Of a stretch of 64,000 nt of DNA, positions 26,521-34,847 are shown one piece after another; within the stretch, counting starts at the first letter, position 1, and each line of letters opens with the position of its first letter. Made by a program: the position numbers and the translations under genes. The notes under the pieces were generated by a model. It was not told the origin of the DNA. It saw only the letters and a program-made list of their open reading frames with translations, and did not search any database. This DNA is from Microbacterium sp. SMR1 (GTDB lineage: Bacteria > Actinomycetota > Actinomycetes > Actinomycetales > Microbacteriaceae). The DNA lies in assembly GCF_003289625.1 (NCBI RefSeq), contig NZ_QMBN01000002.1, positions 952,610 through 1,016,609 of the forward strand, in the 5' to 3' direction.

Positions 26521-27899
26521 CCGACACGACTGAAGCGCAGCCCGTGGCATCACCGCAGCCGAAGCCTCGCAACCGCGCGGCGCGCACGATGCAGATCGTC
26601 ATCGCCTCCCTCGGCATCGGTGCGCTGCTGATGACCGTCGCCGCGGGCGTCGTGCTGTGGCCGCGGACGCCCGAGGCCGGGCCGACGGCCGATGTTCCGG
26701 TCGCGTGGGCTCCGTGGGCCGACAACGACCTGGCGACTCCCACCAGCGCCACGTTCGCCGAGATGAACGCCGCGATGCGCGACAAGGATCGCGAGCGGTT
26801 CCTCGCTCACGCTACGGGTGACGCGGCGACGCAGCTCGCGCTGTGGTGGGACAACTCGAGCAAGATCGGGTGGGATGTCGCGGCGATCGCGCCGTCGGAC
26901 CTCGACGTCGACGAGACCGGCACCATTGAGGTCATCCTCGGCGCTCAGTATGCGTTCGCGGCGCAGCCGCAGCGAGGCGACGGTGACAGCGACGCCGGCC
27001 TCGACCTCATTCAGGGCTTCGCCTACACCGTGACCTTCGAGCCCGGTACCGTCCCCAGCCGGTCGTTCGACCGGTACGAGGAGACGGAACCGCCCGAGCC
27101 CGCTACGATCACGTCCATCGTCCCCGCGCGCGAGCCGAACCCGTGGGACGAAGGCGAGATCTACGTCACCAAGCGCGACCACGTCGTCCTTTTCGGTATG
27201 AGCGACGAGGCTGAGCTAGTCGATCAGAACGCGGATGCTGCCGAGCGGTCGGCCGTCATTGCGCTGGACACGATCCGCGCCCTCGGCGGCGAGCCGACGC
27301 AGGACGGCTTCGTGTCCGCGATCACCGACGACGATGACCGCTTCCAGCGCTGGCAGTACGGCAAGGGCACGCCGTGGGACATGGATGTCGCCGGTTACGC
27401 GCGTCCGACTCTCCGACCGCAGATCGCGCAGCGCTTCCTCGACCCCGTGATCGCGACGGGATCCGACACCTCCGGAACGCTCATCGTGATGGGCCCGGGC
27501 AGCGCGTCGGGTCGCGAGCAGGTGTTCGTCCACGAGTTCGCACACGGCCTTCACTACGCAGCGGCGCCCGGGTCGTTCATCGCACCGCCCGTGGCGGTCC
27601 ACGAGGGATTCGCCCGCTTCGTCGAATGGAAATCGGGGCTCGCCGATCCCGGGTACCTCCGGCCTGAGGTGAAGGCCGCCGTCGCCGCGCAGGGGATGGG
27701 TGCCTTCACCGACGAGGCGCTGCGCAGCAAGGACGCGAACCTCGCGTACGACGCCGCGGGCTCGTTCTACGCCTACGCCGATGCCTATGACGGGTCGGCC
27801 TGGACGATGGCAGTGGATTCGGTCCTCGGCGGCGGATTCTTCGTCGACAGCACCGAATTCACCGAGGCCGACTGGCAGGCGTGGGTCGCGTCGCAGTGA
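26517..27899 (+). CDS. Membrane-anchored zinc metallopeptidase-like protein
   Basis: 460 residues from an ATG overlapping the previous stop. One membrane helix (about 27-48) leaves a large outer domain. VFVHEFAHGLHYA has the HExxH zinc motif, and VHEGFARFVEW about 20 residues later supplies a glutamate in the gluzincin arrangement, so it looks like an active peptidase of the M1/MA-like group. The region before (about 60-250) resembles a small ligand-binding or NTF2-like domain. It is coupled to the DUF2510 protein, suggesting a joint envelope function. The substrate is unknown. Confidence 0.75.
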   Translation: MTDTTEAQPVASPQPKPRNRAARTMQIVIASLGIGALLMTVAAGVVLWPRTPEAGPTADVPVAWAPWADNDLATPTSATFAEMNAAMRDKDRERFLAHATGDAATQLALWWDNSSKIGWDVAAIAPSDLDVDETGTIEVILGAQYAFAAQPQRGDGDSDAGLDLIQGFAYTVTFEPGTVPSRSFDRYEETEPPEPATITSIVPAREPNPWDEGEIYVTKRDHVVLFGMSDEAELVDQNADAAERSAVIALDTIRALGGEPTQDGFVSAITDDDDRFQRWQYGKGTPWDMDVAGYARPTLRPQIAQRFLDPVIATGSDTSGTLIVMGPGSASGREQVFVHEFAHGLHYAAAPGSFIAPPVAVHEGFARFVEWKSGLADPGYLRPEVKAAVAAQGMGAFTDEALRSKDANLAYDAAGSFYAYADAYDGSAWTMAVDSVLGGGFFVDSTEFTEADWQAWVASQ

Positions 27900-27947
27900 C
27901 CGCGGGAGGGCGTCCGTGCACGCGGCCCGCGGATGCCGTGCGCTTCG

Positions 27948-27953
27948 TAGGCT
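27948..27953 (+). promoter_or_regulatory. Leaderless -10 box (TAGGCT) of the FBP gene
   Basis: TAGGCT lies 7 nt before the GTG at 27961. Confidence 0.5.
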
Positions 27954-27960
27954 GGAACGC

Positions 27961-28452
27961 GTGCAAGCTCTGACCGAAGACCAAGTCCGCGCTTCGTTCG
28001 TCAACGCGACGGCCGACGACCGCCGGATCATGGCGATGCCGATCGACTTCATGCTGCTCGACTGGGACCACCTCGACTTCCTCGCTTGGCGGGATCCGAA
28101 CTCGCGCGAGCGGGGATACGTCATCACGCAGCGCGAGGGCGCCCCGGTCGGAGTCGTGCTGCGTGCAGCATCCGGAAGCTCGCGTGCGCGCTCCGCGCTC
28201 TGCAACCTCTGCCACACCATGCAGCCCGGCGACCAGGTCACCCTCTTCAGCGCGCGCAAGGCCGGACCGGCCGGCGATGCCGGCGACACCATCGGCACGT
28301 ACATCTGCGCCGACCTCGGATGTCACGACAACGTGCGGATCGCGGGGCCGCTCGCGCCCAGCGAGATCCGCGCGAGCGTCGATCGCCGGATTGACGGCAC
28401 GCGCCACCGCACCGAGGCCTTCGTCGAACGGGTCATCGGCGGCGACGACTGA
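27961..28452 (+). CDS. FBP-domain zinc protein (EF-G-binding type treble clef)
   Basis: 163 residues from a GTG with a leaderless -10 box; no upstream start fits as well. It matches the FBP C-terminal domain family, related to the EF-G-binding fusidic-acid resistance proteins FusB/FusC. The treble-clef zinc ligands are visible as SALCNLCH (about residues 80-87) and YICADLGCHD (about 117-126). FusB proteins release EF-G stalled on ribosomes. Stand-alone actinobacterial members are mostly uncharacterised, so a ribosome-related role is an inference. Confidence 0.85.
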   Translation: MQALTEDQVRASFVNATADDRRIMAMPIDFMLLDWDHLDFLAWRDPNSRERGYVITQREGAPVGVVLRAASGSSRARSALCNLCHTMQPGDQVTLFSARKAGPAGDAGDTIGTYICADLGCHDNVRIAGPLAPSEIRASVDRRIDGTRHRTEAFVERVIGGDD

Positions 28453-28545
28453 CGGCCCTCGCCGTGGTTCGGAGCACGCGGTCACAGGGGGTAATATGGG
28501 TTCTCGCGCCTCCGGTCGACTGCACAAGCCGGGCGGGTGCGCACT

Positions 28546-28627
28546 GGCGAGTTACCCAAGCGGCCAAAGGGATCTGACTGTAAATCAGACTGCATTGCAT
28601 TCGGGGGTTCGAATCCCTCACTCGCCA
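28546..28627 (+). tRNA. tRNA-Tyr (GUA)
   Basis: An 82-nt class II tRNA with a long variable arm. The acceptor GGCGAGT pairs with ACTCGCC. The anticodon stem CTGACT/AATCAG frames a GTA anticodon, and GGTTCGAATC is the T arm. The 3' CCA is not encoded. TAATAT at about 28494-28499 may be the -10 box. Confidence 0.96.
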
Positions 28628-28634
28628 CATCGAG

Positions 28635-28661
28635 AAGGGCCCCCGCTGAGCGGGGGCCCTT
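28635..28661 (+). terminator. Strong intrinsic terminator after tRNA-Tyr
   Basis: A perfect 12-bp stem (28635-28646 with 28650-28661) and a TGA loop are followed by TTCGTTTTT. It ends the tRNA transcript and may also stop the lanthipeptide mRNA arriving from the other strand. Confidence 0.92.
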
Positions 28662-28695
28662 TCGTTTTTCGCTGCGGGGCGCGCGATCGGCGGAA

Positions 28696-28812
28696 TCAGC
28701 AGGCCGTCGACACGGTGCTCCGGCACAGACCGATGCTTACTGTGCTGCCTACGACAGTGCGATGTTCGTCTTCGCTCTTCTCGAGCGTCTGCAATGCCAG
28801 GATGAAACCCAT
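28696..28812 (-). CDS. lanA: Class III lanthipeptide precursor (SapB/AmfS-like LanA)
   Basis: 38 residues. The ATG at 28812 follows a near-perfect ribosome binding site (GGGAGGTGA), just after the lanKC stop. The leader begins MGFILALQTLEKSEDE. ILxLQxLE is the class III leader motif recognised by LanKC enzymes. The core ends in GSTVSIGLC and RSTVSTAC, that is two Ser-x-x-Ser-x(2-3)-Cys units (S23/S26/C30 and S32/S35/C38), the hallmark for lanthionine or labionin rings. The layout closely resembles the SapB and AmfS precursors of Streptomyces. The leader cleavage site lies somewhere between residues 16 and 22 and cannot be fixed here. Confidence 0.9.
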   Translation of the reverse strand: MGFILALQTLEKSEDEHRTVVGSTVSIGLCRSTVSTAC

Positions 28813-28825
28813 TTGTTCACCTCCC

Positions 28826-31417
28826 TCATCCTCTCGCCGCCGGAGAACCGGCGGGCACGAGCACCGGGGGGAGGAAGGGCAGAACCGGCTGGTCACTGTT
28901 CGAAGCCGGAGGCGACGCGGAGGCGAGCGCGAGCAGCACGCCCGCGGCGCCGGTCGCAAGATCGCACGACGCGCGCAGCATCCCGTCGCCCACGAAACGC
29001 GCGCCGACCGGCGCGTCGAGGGCGTGCAGCGTCATTCGCCCGAGGTGATGGTCGCGCGCGCGGACCGTGTCTGCGCTCGCGTGTCCGGTCGCCTCCAGAG
29101 AATGAAGGAAGAGGGCCAATCCGGCTCGGCCGGCGAAGAGTCCCGCCTGGACGACGAAGGGCGCCGACGCCGCGCGGATGATGCCGTGCAGCGTGACACG
29201 CAGCTCGTCATCGGCAGGCTCATGCGCCAGGTACCGTGCGAGCACGAGGCCGACGCCGGCCGACCCGTGCGCGAGGTAGGGAAGCATGCGCCATCCCTGG
29301 TCGACCTGCACCGAGCCGTCCGCGTCGCGGCGCAACGTGCGGAGGTCGACGTCGAGCGCCCGGCGGGCGATCTCGAGGAAGCGGCGCTCTCCGGTGAGCT
29401 CGAACACCCGGAGAGCCAGAAGAGCTGTCCCGCTCGCGCCGCCCATCAGGCCGCCGTGCCGTCGTGACGGCACGGGCGACGGTGCTCCCGACGGCGCGGC
29501 GTGACCGAGCAGCCCCCAGCGTTCGCGGAGGATTTCGATGATCGCGGTCGCCCGCTCGATGTTGCGCTCGGAATCGGGCTCGTCGAGCAGAGCGATGCCG
29601 ATCCCCGGAAGACCCGTCGCGAGGTCGGAGCCGAGTGACCCGACGGCGTCGTCGTGCAGGTACTCGTCGAGTGCCGTCGCCTCGTCGGCGAAGCCGAGGC
29701 GCCGGCAGGCCCAGAGCGCACCGGCCGCGCCGTCCATCAGCCCGAGGCGTGCCTGCCCGGGACGCAGCTGCGCGATCGAGCGCGACACCCACGATCGCAA
29801 CTCCGACGGAAGGGCGACCCCCGCGGCATCCAGCGCAACGGCGACCCCCAGTGCGCCGTGACCGAGGGAGAACGCAGGCTGCCCGAACTGGCGGGGATCG
29901 CCCGGCCACAGCCGGTCGGTCCGCTCGGGCGTCGCGTCGGCCACGAGCTGCTCGGCGACACGCTCGATCGATACGACGGGTGCAGGATGCCGCGCCGCAC
30001 AGTCGGCGGGCCGAAGCCGGGCGGTCATCCGCTCGCACCATTCGCGGGGCAGATCGAAGACCGCCGCGGCCTCGGTGACGAGGGCATCCGCCTTGGCCGG
30101 CTGCAGCGCCAGCGGGCTCGTCATCGGAAGGAAGACGTAGAGCTCGATGCACGCCAGAGCGTGTGCATCGCGCCGCACGGGGTCCGGCTCGTCCGGGAGG
30201 GAGAATCCCGCTGCGCCGAGGACGGCGGGCATGCGAGAGCCGACGGGAAGCGACATCTCCAGGTCGAGGAGGCTCACCGACCCGTCGGCGTCGACCATGA
30301 CGTTCGCCGGATGCAGGTCGCCGTGGGTGACGCCCGCGGCGTGCAGCCGGGTGACTTCCCTCCGCAGCGCGTCGAGCACCTGCAGCATCCGATCGCGGTA
30401 CGCGCGGCGCTCCGCTGGCGTTGAGGCGGCGGCGGTGAGCGGGCTGGTCGTCGCGACCAGCCGATCGAGGGGCTGGCCCGGAACCCGTTCCAGGGCGACG
30501 AAGCGGTGGCCGTGCGCCTCGAAGGCGGCCCTGACCGCCGGGACGCGGACCCTCCCGGCGAGAGCGCGGAGGGTGCGTTCCTCGTCGCGGAGCCGCCCGA
30601 CGGCGTCGCGCCCGTCGGGCGTCCAGCCAGCGAACGGGCGAGCCTCCTTCACGATGACCTCTGCGCCGTCGAGAGCCCCGGTGTAGACGCCGCCGGCGTT
30701 GGAGTAGTGCAGGGCACCGGTGATCTCCGGGAAACCGGGCGGCGGCTCGTGCCCGAGCGCGTCGAGTTGCCGCTGGAGAAAGGGCGGCAGTTCGATCCAG
30801 GGTGGGATGTGGAACCCCGCCGTCCGCTGGTCGGGTACCCACTTTCCCGTCCGCAGATCCTGTATGGCGGGCAGGGCATCACCGTCGACGAGGACTTCGT
30901 GGTCGGTGAAGGCACCGTACCGCACGAAGAGCGGGCCAGCGTTCCAGCGCAGGTCCGAAAGGACATACGGGCCGGGCTCGCCGCCGAGCACCTCGTCGAG
31001 CGAGACGAGGCAGTGCTCGAGGCTCCGCTCGGAAGGCGGATAGAGCGTGATGAACTTACCCGCGCCCGCGCGGTCGGCATCCTTGGCGAGCACGGCCGCG
31101 AGGGCGCGTTCGTCTCGCAGGTGCTTGAAGGCGATGGTGTGGCGGTGGCAGTACCTCGAGGCGATGTCCAGCACGGTGCCTGCCGCATCGGGAAGCGCGG
31201 TGATATGCACCTTCCATCCCTGTTCGGGCAGACGATGCGCGGGCGGCAGCCACACCGACCACGGGCCCCGTCGGCTGTGCCGCCAGCCCTGCGACGTGAG
31301 GGTCGTCGGCGCGTACACAGCGGTATTCCCGTCGGCCTCGGCGCTCGCGTCATCCGTGCCGGGCACGTCGTAGAACACCCGATCCCGTGTCGCGAAGCGC
31401 CCGAAAATCAGTTCCAT
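28826..31417 (-). CDS. lanKC: Class III lanthionine synthetase LanKC
   Basis: 863 residues. It has the three-part class III design. The N-terminal phosphoSer/Thr lyase region spans about residues 1-220. A protein-kinase-like domain spans about 230-500 (EVIVKEARPF lysine, HAAGVTHGDLHPANVMVDADGSVSLLDLE catalytic loop). A LanC-like cyclase spans about 520-850 with its AHGSAGVGLVLARYL, QAGLFAGRAGLALFL and ATGAAGVLLAL helices. The Cys-Cys-His zinc ligands of class I, II and IV cyclases are not seen, which supports class III. It should dehydrate and cyclise the 38-residue precursor encoded 13 nt downstream. RBS GGGGGAAG. No transporter or protease gene is adjacent. Confidence 0.95.
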   Translation of the reverse strand: MELIFGRFATRDRVFYDVPGTDDASAEADGNTAVYAPTTLTSQGWRHSRRGPWSVWLPPAHRLPEQGWKVHITALPDAAGTVLDIASRYCHRHTIAFKHLRDERALAAVLAKDADRAGAGKFITLYPPSERSLEHCLVSLDEVLGGEPGPYVLSDLRWNAGPLFVRYGAFTDHEVLVDGDALPAIQDLRTGKWVPDQRTAGFHIPPWIELPPFLQRQLDALGHEPPPGFPEITGALHYSNAGGVYTGALDGAEVIVKEARPFAGWTPDGRDAVGRLRDEERTLRALAGRVRVPAVRAAFEAHGHRFVALERVPGQPLDRLVATTSPLTAAASTPAERRAYRDRMLQVLDALRREVTRLHAAGVTHGDLHPANVMVDADGSVSLLDLEMSLPVGSRMPAVLGAAGFSLPDEPDPVRRDAHALACIELYVFLPMTSPLALQPAKADALVTEAAAVFDLPREWCERMTARLRPADCAARHPAPVVSIERVAEQLVADATPERTDRLWPGDPRQFGQPAFSLGHGALGVAVALDAAGVALPSELRSWVSRSIAQLRPGQARLGLMDGAAGALWACRRLGFADEATALDEYLHDDAVGSLGSDLATGLPGIGIALLDEPDSERNIERATAIIEILRERWGLLGHAAPSGAPSPVPSRRHGGLMGGASGTALLALRVFELTGERRFLEIARRALDVDLRTLRRDADGSVQVDQGWRMLPYLAHGSAGVGLVLARYLAHEPADDELRVTLHGIIRAASAPFVVQAGLFAGRAGLALFLHSLEATGHASADTVRARDHHLGRMTLHALDAPVGARFVGDGMLRASCDLATGAAGVLLALASASPPASNSDQPVLPFLPPVLVPAGSPAARG

Positions 31418-31580
31418 CTGCTTCCCCCATGGCCCGGAACGGCGGGCTCAGGGTCATCATCCGTCCGCTCGAGCGGCGCCGCCTGCGCGGCTGCCGGCAC
31501 AAAGGCGCCCTGAGCTGCCGGTGGTGCCGCGTCGCAGCCGTTCACGGACACCGAGGCGGCGCGCAAATAGGTCCTAAAAA

Positions 31581-31598
31581 TTCATCCGAATGGATGAA
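31581..31598. promoter_or_regulatory. Palindrome between lanKC and the RamR-like gene
   Basis: TTCATCC-GAAT-GGATGAA lies in the 322-bp divergent region 31418-31739, in a locally AT-rich stretch. A related copy at 34824-34841 shares the extended GGATGAAGTAATC, and a perfect shorter form occurs at 49301-49316. It is a candidate regulator-binding site. The remainder of the intergenic region shows only the two ribosome binding sites and no convincing further gene. Confidence 0.5.
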
Positions 31599-31739
31599 GT
31601 AATCGCGATTGTTGAGAATACCCGCGGCACGGAGGTGCGAAGGACTAAAGACCTGAAACTGTTCGAAAAGCCGGGCGCCCCCTAGGCGCGCCCTGGCGCA
31701 GGTGTTTGACTGAGGCCACCCGGGAGAGGCACGGAGGCT

Positions 31740-32435
31740 ATGAATGACGAAGCGGAGACGCCGTCCGAGCCGATTGATGGGGCCCTCGACGTCGAAGACG
31801 AAGTACGGGTCCTCCTCATCAATCGACGGGACGTCGTCCGACGGGGCTTGAGAGCGGTCATCGAGGATTCGGATGACGTCGTCGTGGTGGGCGATGCGGC
31901 GCGACTCGACGACACGGGACGAATGATCGACCGGACCGAACTGGATGTCGCCATCCTCGATGCGACGGAACCGACCGCGCGCATCGTCGACACAGTCGAC
32001 ACGATCCGGCGTGTGCAGGCGAACGTTCCCGTGGTCGTGCACGGACGCACCGACGCCGGGGAAGCGAAGCGCATCGCGTGGGCGGCTGGGGCCGATGGCT
32101 ACCTTCTCGATGACGCCCGCGGGAAGGACGTCCTGCAGCTGGTGCGGCGGATCGCGCGCGGGGATGGTTCCCATGGACTGCAGGCGGTCGCGACCTCGGG
32201 CCCGCCGGCCGACGAACCGGCCGCGCCTGATCTCACCCTGCGTGAGCGGCAGGTCCTTCGTTTCATCGCCGCCGGAATGACGAACCGGCAGATCGGCCTC
32301 CGGCTCGGCCTGGCGGAGAAGACCATCAAGAATTACGTCTCGGGACTGCTCGCCAAGTTGCATCTGGAAAGTCGCACGCAGGCTGCCGTGTATCGCGTCA
32401 TTCACGACGAAAGCACGCGCAGCGGCCCTTTATGA
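31740..32435 (+). CDS. LuxR/NarL-type atypical response regulator (RamR/AmfR-like)
   Basis: 231 residues, RBS GGAGGC before the ATG. The C-terminal GerE/LuxR helix-turn-helix is standard (LTLRERQVLRFIAAGMTNRQIGLRLGLAEKTIKNYVSGLLAKL, about residues 165-207). The receiver-like N-terminal half keeps an Asp at the phosphorylation position (AILDATEP, D74). It lacks the usual acidic pair (VLLINRRD) and the conserved lysine (GYLLDDARG). No kinase gene is adjacent. Orphan, atypical NarL regulators called RamR/AmfR activate SapB-type lanthipeptide genes in Streptomyces. Divergence from lanKC suggests the same job here (inference). Confidence 0.88.
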   Translation: MNDEAETPSEPIDGALDVEDEVRVLLINRRDVVRRGLRAVIEDSDDVVVVGDAARLDDTGRMIDRTELDVAILDATEPTARIVDTVDTIRRVQANVPVVVHGRTDAGEAKRIAWAAGADGYLLDDARGKDVLQLVRRIARGDGSHGLQAVATSGPPADEPAAPDLTLRERQVLRFIAAGMTNRQIGLRLGLAEKTIKNYVSGLLAKLHLESRTQAAVYRVIHDESTRSGPL

Positions 32436-32631
32436 GCGAGATGGTCCTTTCGACGTCGAAGGTCGAAGGGACGAATGGCACTGCCGACCTCGCTCGGTCG
32501 TGGTCGAGGGTGACCATACGCATCCCCGTGAAAGGGAGCGTCTGCACCCCGCCCCGGAGAGAGGGAGACGCCATGACCGGCATGAGACAGGAAGCCTCGC
32601 ATCACTCGTCGACGGAAAAGCAGGTCGCGCC

Positions 32632-34737
32632 ATGACGGCGCGTTCAGTCGTCGCGTCTCGCGGCGATCGGCTCGGCGCGAGCAGCCGTGGCGTCATCGCT
32701 GCACTGGGAGCTCTCGTCGTCGCGGCGCTCGTGATGTTCCCGCTCGGTCCCGCCGCGCATGCGCGCATCGATGATGCGACGCCCATCGGTGATGGTCAGA
32801 TCGGCCCCAACACCGAGATCCAGATCACGAGCCTCGGCCCGGGGGCGACGCTTCCCGGTCTCGAACCTCCCTCGCCCGTCACCCAAGACCCGCAGGCGCC
32901 GTATCCGACGAGCAACCCCGAGGGATACGCGTCGGTCTCGACGTTCGCCGGCACGATCGTCGCGTCGAGCGTCTCGGACCCGTCGCTGACAGCTGAGATG
33001 TACTGCATCAATCTGCGCGTCTCGACCTACGTGGGGATCGGATACGAGTCCGGCAGTTGGGAGGAGTCGAACGTGCCCAACATCGGGTACGTCACCTACA
33101 TCCTCAACAACTTCTATCCCACCGTTCCGGAACCGGCGGGTCTGTCGGCGAACCAGCAGGCTGCCGCCGTGCAGTCGGCGATCTGGTACTTCACCGATGG
33201 CTATGTGCTCAGCACCACGGCGAGTTCCACGGTGCGCGAGGCCACGGCGGCGATCGTCGCGGCAGCTCAGGCCGCCGGTCCCGTCGTGGAGCCGCCCGCG
33301 CCTGAAGTGAGCATCACGCCGGAGTCCGACACGGTCGGAGCGACATCGAGTGCCGGGCCTTACACGGTCACCGCCGAGGGAGCGACCGACGTCACCGTCT
33401 CCGTTCCCGGCGGGTACGCCATGTTCACGGATGAGGCGGGCATGGAGCCCCTGGCAAACCCCGCGACCGTCCCATCGGGCACCGACATCTGGGTGAGAGT
33501 CCCCGACGGATCACCGGGAGAAGCGGTGATCAACGCGCGCGCGACGGTGACCGTCCAGCGCGGACAGGTCTACCTGTACGACGGCAACACCCCGGACCTC
33601 GCCGACGCGCAGCGGCTCATCCTCGCAGACACCGCCGAACTCGACGCGGTCGACTCTGCGGTGGCGGAGTTCCTCGCCGTGGGCTCGCTGACGGTCAGCA
33701 AGGCGTTCGCCGGTGAGGCGCTCGGGTTGCAGGGCGACATCCAGCTGGCGATCGACTGCGGCGAGGGCTACGCCTATACCGCCGACATCCCCGCCGGTAC
33801 CGCGTCGACGCAGACCTTCACGTACTCGGGCATCCCAGTGGGCACGACCTGCACCGTGACCGAACCGGTCACGGGCGCGAACACGGCCGTCGACGTCTCG
33901 ACGGATGCCGGCCAGGACGCTGAGATCACGTCGGAGGGTGCGGCCGTCACCATCACCAACACGGTGACCTATCTGCCGGGAGAGCTGCGAGTCGTCAAGA
34001 ACATCGACGGCGACGCGGCGGGGCAACAGGGTGCCATCTCGCTGCGCATCGTGTGCGGAGACGTCCTCGACGAGACGTTCGAGATCCCCGCGGGTGCTGC
34101 CGCGGGGGAGTACGAGCAGCTCTTCACCGACATCCCCGCGGGTACCGAGTGCACCGTCACGGAGCTGGAATCGGGCGCAACGGCGCAGGTCGACGTCACG
34201 ACCGGCGCCCCGGTCACGGTGGCGATCGAGCCGGGCGCGACGGTCGATGCCGCCCTGGCCAACGACGTCGTGTATCTGCCCGGTTCGTTGCGGGTCGTGA
34301 AGACGATCACGGGTGGTGGCGCCGGCTTGCAGGGCGACATCGAGCTCACCGTCCGTTGCGATGACGGGGCCGTGCTCGATGAGACGTTCACGATCCCCGC
34401 GAGGAGTGCAGCGGGCGACTACGAGCAGGTGTACACCGACCTGCCCGCCGGTTCGGACTGCGTCGTCACGGAGACGAAGGCGGGAACGACCGCGCTGGTC
34501 CAGGTAGCCACCGCCGACCCGGTCACGGTAGAGATCCCACCGGGCGACACCGTCGACGCGGCCCTCGTGAACGACGTCCGCGGCGGCAAGCCGGTGGTCC
34601 CGGGTCACAGCGCCCTGCCCGCCACCGGTGGCAGCGAACCGCACCTGGCCCTCATGCTCGGACTGGGCAGCATGATGGTCGGTCTGCTCCTGCTGGCGGG
34701 AGGCTTGCGGGTCCACCGTCAGCGCGCGATCCGCTGA
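32632..34737 (+). CDS. Sortase-anchored thioester-domain surface protein
   Basis: 701 residues. The ATG at 32632 is chosen because a signal peptide follows (GVIAALGALVVAALVMFPLGPAAHA). The frame is open upstream but codes implausible residues. A TQXA-type thioester domain covers about residues 95-215: Cys125 in MYCINL and Gln181 in AVQSAIWYFTDG can form the internal thioester used by Gram-positive adhesins for covalent binding. Three DUF5979-like beta repeats follow (each with LRVVK/LTVSK, a CGDG-like segment and AGTxCTVTE). The end has LPATGG, a hydrophobic helix and a basic tail for sortase. Unusual as a neighbour of a lanthipeptide cassette. Confidence 0.9.
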   Translation: MTARSVVASRGDRLGASSRGVIAALGALVVAALVMFPLGPAAHARIDDATPIGDGQIGPNTEIQITSLGPGATLPGLEPPSPVTQDPQAPYPTSNPEGYASVSTFAGTIVASSVSDPSLTAEMYCINLRVSTYVGIGYESGSWEESNVPNIGYVTYILNNFYPTVPEPAGLSANQQAAAVQSAIWYFTDGYVLSTTASSTVREATAAIVAAAQAAGPVVEPPAPEVSITPESDTVGATSSAGPYTVTAEGATDVTVSVPGGYAMFTDEAGMEPLANPATVPSGTDIWVRVPDGSPGEAVINARATVTVQRGQVYLYDGNTPDLADAQRLILADTAELDAVDSAVAEFLAVGSLTVSKAFAGEALGLQGDIQLAIDCGEGYAYTADIPAGTASTQTFTYSGIPVGTTCTVTEPVTGANTAVDVSTDAGQDAEITSEGAAVTITNTVTYLPGELRVVKNIDGDAAGQQGAISLRIVCGDVLDETFEIPAGAAAGEYEQLFTDIPAGTECTVTELESGATAQVDVTTGAPVTVAIEPGATVDAALANDVVYLPGSLRVVKTITGGGAGLQGDIELTVRCDDGAVLDETFTIPARSAAGDYEQVYTDLPAGSDCVVTETKAGTTALVQVATADPVTVEIPPGDTVDAALVNDVRGGKPVVPGHSALPATGGSEPHLALMLGLGSMMVGLLLLAGGLRVHRQRAIR

Positions 34738-34744
34738 GCCTGAT

Positions 34745-34788
34745 ACGACCGTCCCCCTCCCGCTCGTCAGCGGGAGGGGGACGGTCGT
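34745..34788. terminator. Very strong hairpin terminator (20-bp perfect stem)
   Basis: 34745-34764 pairs perfectly with 34769-34788 around a CGTC loop, 8 nt after the surface-protein stop. It may also serve the convergent response-regulator gene ending at 34848. Confidence 0.85.
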
Positions 34789-34823
34789 GCGGTCGGTTGT
34801 GCGGTGAAAACCCGTGTCGAAGT

Positions 34824-34841
34824 TTCACCCGGATGGATGAA
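34824..34841. promoter_or_regulatory. Second copy of the TTCAYCC palindrome
   Basis: TTCACCC-GGAT-GGATGAA has one mismatch in the arms and is followed by GTAATC, as at 31581. It ends 7 bp before the stop codon of the response-regulator gene. The function is unknown. Confidence 0.45.
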
Positions 34842-34847
34842 GTAATC

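Noticed and set aside
28546-28627. An integration (att) site at tRNA-Tyr
   Set aside because: No duplicate of the tRNA 3' end and no integrase gene were found within the window.
31412-31558. A short minus-strand frame running into the lanKC start
   Set aside because: It begins with GTG without an RBS, is Ala/Pro-rich and has no leader or Ser/Cys motif, so it does not look like a second lanthipeptide precursor.
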